DNA of 64,000 nt, from positions 1,225,407,312 to 1,225,471,311 of the forward strand of contig CM066031.1 in NCBI GenBank assembly GCA_033557465.1, given 5' to 3'. The position numbers were made by a program, and so were the translations under genes. The notes under the pieces are model-generated. The model was not told the DNA's origin. It was given only the letters and a program-made list of their open reading frames with translations, and made no database searches. Source of the DNA: Ichthyophis bannanicus. Taxonomy: Eukaryota > Chordata > Amphibia > Gymnophiona > Ichthyophiidae. Shown piece by piece: positions 61,967 to 64,000 of the stretch (the first letter of the stretch is position 1; each line of letters opens with the position of its first letter).

Positions 61967-64000
61967 TTCAGAATCTTCTGCCTTTCCATGAGATTCACAG
62001 AGTAGTCACTTGGAAATGACACCTCTGTTTTCAATGCTATTCTGGTATTTTTCTCCTTAACCATTATATCTGGCTTCCTTGCATCCAGCTTTTAATCGGT
62101 TGGTATGGGAGTATCCCAGGTGATCATAACCTTTTCATTCTCTGTAATTCTCTTAGGATCATGGTCCCAGTGCTTTTCGGACACAGTGATGTTGTAGTGC
62201 TTAGAGAGTTTCCAATGGATGAGTCGCAATACTTTATTATGTCTTTCTGTATAGAAATTTTCTGTCATCAGAACTTCACGGTCAGTTATGAGGTAAGTCA
62301 CTGTTTCAAGGTCTTTCTTACAGAATCGAGATATGTTGCCGGTTTTTTCAATGCTCGCCGTAAACCATCTCATCCATAATTCACTGTCCTGGGCTGCAAC
62401 TATCAACCTCTCATCCTTCAGTTTCAATTCACCTCTCCTCAACCATTCATATGTCTGTTCTTGATCAACAAAGGGTTCCTGGAGTAACACTCTGTATTTC
62501 CCACTGTATTTGTGCATTTGCCACTTGTTTTCCTTGTCTGTTGATCTAATTCTTTGAAGAGCCCTTTTTTTTTGTTTTGCAAATTCTGTTACTTCCTTCA
62601 CTATGTAGGCCTCTGGATTCTCACTCATTCCTTGTAGTCATCGGAACACCTGTCCAGATTTGAGGATGGAGACAGATACTGGATGTTTACTTTCATATTT
62701 CAGCACTTTTTGTACATTTGGATCCAATGATGCAGTTAGATAGGCCTCGGGGCCTATGATAGTATTGTAATCAATCTCTATGTGGCCTAAGGGCCCTCTT
62801 TCAGCTCTAGAGATGTACAATCTTGGCATACACTGATTCTTGAAACTTAATTCATGGGCATGGAGGAGTTTTCTTGTTCACACATCCACTTTTTCAAGAT
62901 CTCTGAGAAGCCAGTCCTCAATCCCAAAGCCATATGAATTGCCAGCTGATTAATGGCCTATATCTTATTCAGTGATGTTAAAGCACTTTTCAATAACAAT
63001 TTTATCTTCTGTACTATTCTTTACTGATCTTTTCTCTCAGTAATTTCTGCTTGAGTGTCATTTCTTCTTCTACTCTGAGATACTTATATATGCCTTCCTG
63101 TTCAAGATCCTTGATGTCACAGTCCTAAGTTAGGGAGATGTTTCCATTTTGCTGAATTTTCCTTTAAAAAAGATAGCCTTAGCACATTTGTCAAGGCCAA
63201 AGGTCATTCTGATGTCATCAGAAAAGCTTTTTACCACACGGAATTGCTCTGCTAATTGTTGGTCACTGGAATTATTGAGCTTCAGATCGTCGACAAATAA
63301 TATATGAGATGTTGTTCCTGTGTTACCTTCTTTAGGATTCAGGCTAAATTCGTATCCCAAAGAGTTGATGAGAGTATTCATTGGATTAAGTGCCACACAA
63401 AACAGAATGGGTGACAGGGAATCTCCCTGAAATATTCCTTGCTGGATCTTAATGTTAGGAATGATGTACTGACCATCTTCATATTTTAAAAAGAGTGTGG
63501 TTTGCCACATTGTCATAGTGAACTTAATGTACTCTATCAAACCTGGATTCATTTTATACATTCCAAGCCAATTTATTATCCAAGAGTGTGGAACACTGTC
63601 AAAAGCTTTCTTATAATCAATCCATGCTATACTAAGATTTCTGCTTTCCTTAGTGCTGACCATGATGGCCTTATTCAACATTAACTGGTCCTTGGCTCCA
63701 TATGCTTCCCTCTTATTGCCCTTTTGCTCTATTGCCACGATGTTATTGGACTCATTATGATCATATATTCTGTCTGCACCTATTGCAATGAACAGCGTAT
63801 AGGTTGTAGGTACACAAGTAATTGGTCTGTAATTATTGGGAATATTACTTGGGTCTCCCTTTGGAAGGAACAATATTCTTCCTGTAGTAAGCTATTGTAG
63901 TGTTAAATCTGGCTGCTTGAACAATTGATTTTTGCAGTTTGCCAAGTCTTGGTGGAGTGATATAAACTGTTTGAGCCAAACGTAGGTTACTCCATCTGGG
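61967..64000 (-). mobile_element. R4-like (Rex6/Dong-type) LINE, decayed
   Basis: Minus strand. RT frame 63130-63873: NYRPITC, a KDQLM.NKAIM block, WIDYKKAFDSVPHSWI, QQGIFQGDSLSPILF and the palm ILFVDDLK. Next is a linker region (62638-62829), then 62092-62628 with decayed zinc-finger and HW blocks and a WDTPIPTD block. The last resembles the restriction-like endonuclease of R4-type LINEs. The element runs off the window at its 5' side. At least three frame breaks are seen. The C-terminus is displaced to 60360-60576 by the solo LTR. Confidence 0.8.

Overview
The window has no recognisable single-copy host gene, tRNA/rRNA gene or CRISPR array. It is a dense nest of eukaryotic transposable elements, typical of intergenic DNA in a large vertebrate genome. 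CR1, L2, RTE (BovB-like), Tx1/L1-like and R4-like LINEs, tRNA-derived SINEs, hAT transposons, a Ngaro tyrosine-recombinase retrotransposon and gammaretrovirus-like ERVs occur together. That mix suggests an amphibian (perhaps a caecilian) or less likely another non-avian, non-mammalian tetrapod. The species is inference only.

Layout. 1-5.5 kb: old ERV (LTR, tRNA-His-type PBS, frameshifted gag/pro/pol, no integrase or env), capped by a SINE. 5.6-8.8 kb: non-coding repeats, including an inverted-repeat transposon with tandem subterminal motifs. 8.8-13.5 kb: a minus-strand Tx1-like LINE split by a minus-strand CR1 and by a 1.34-kb solo LTR. 13.5-16.8 kb: CR1 tail and a degraded plus-strand RTE LINE. 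17-21 kb: LINE ORF1-like remnants split by a 2.66-kb hAT element (8-bp TSD) that carries a C-rich minisatellite and a palindrome of about 400 bp. 22.3-23.7 kb: second ORF-bearing LTR. 24.3-34.4 kb: a full-length, apparently young gammaretrovirus-like provirus with matching 671-bp LTRs, open pol and env, and one frameshift in gag. 34.8-37.0 kb: 2.13-kb solo LTR. 37.2-38.0 kb: R4 fragment split by a SINE and other repeats. 38.0-46.9 kb: a minus-strand L2 LINE split by a 5.1-kb element with perfect 18-bp inverted termini, itself carrying a CR1 and a large tRNA-like palindrome. 46.9-51.2 kb: a hAT element with a decayed transposase and 8-bp TSD. 51.3-52.4 kb: R4 fragment. 52.66-59.37 kb: a complete Ngaro element with A1-ORFs-B1-A2-B2 split direct repeats, Gag/RT/RNase H, tyrosine recombinase and SGNH-hydrolase-like frames. 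60.4-64.0 kb: R4-like LINE split by a third ORF-bearing solo LTR.

Most interesting signal: three copies of one LTR family (12026-13369, 22265-23691, 60577-61962) have TATA and poly(A) signals at matching positions. Each also carries a reading frame that starts Met-Glu-(Ile/Leu)-Gly and ends in a conserved Met-Asp-Cys-Thr...Ser-Leu block. Two copies are uninterrupted at 324 and 325 codons. This looks like an LTR-encoded accessory protein of an unrecognised retroelement. Homology, age and expression were judged by eye only.
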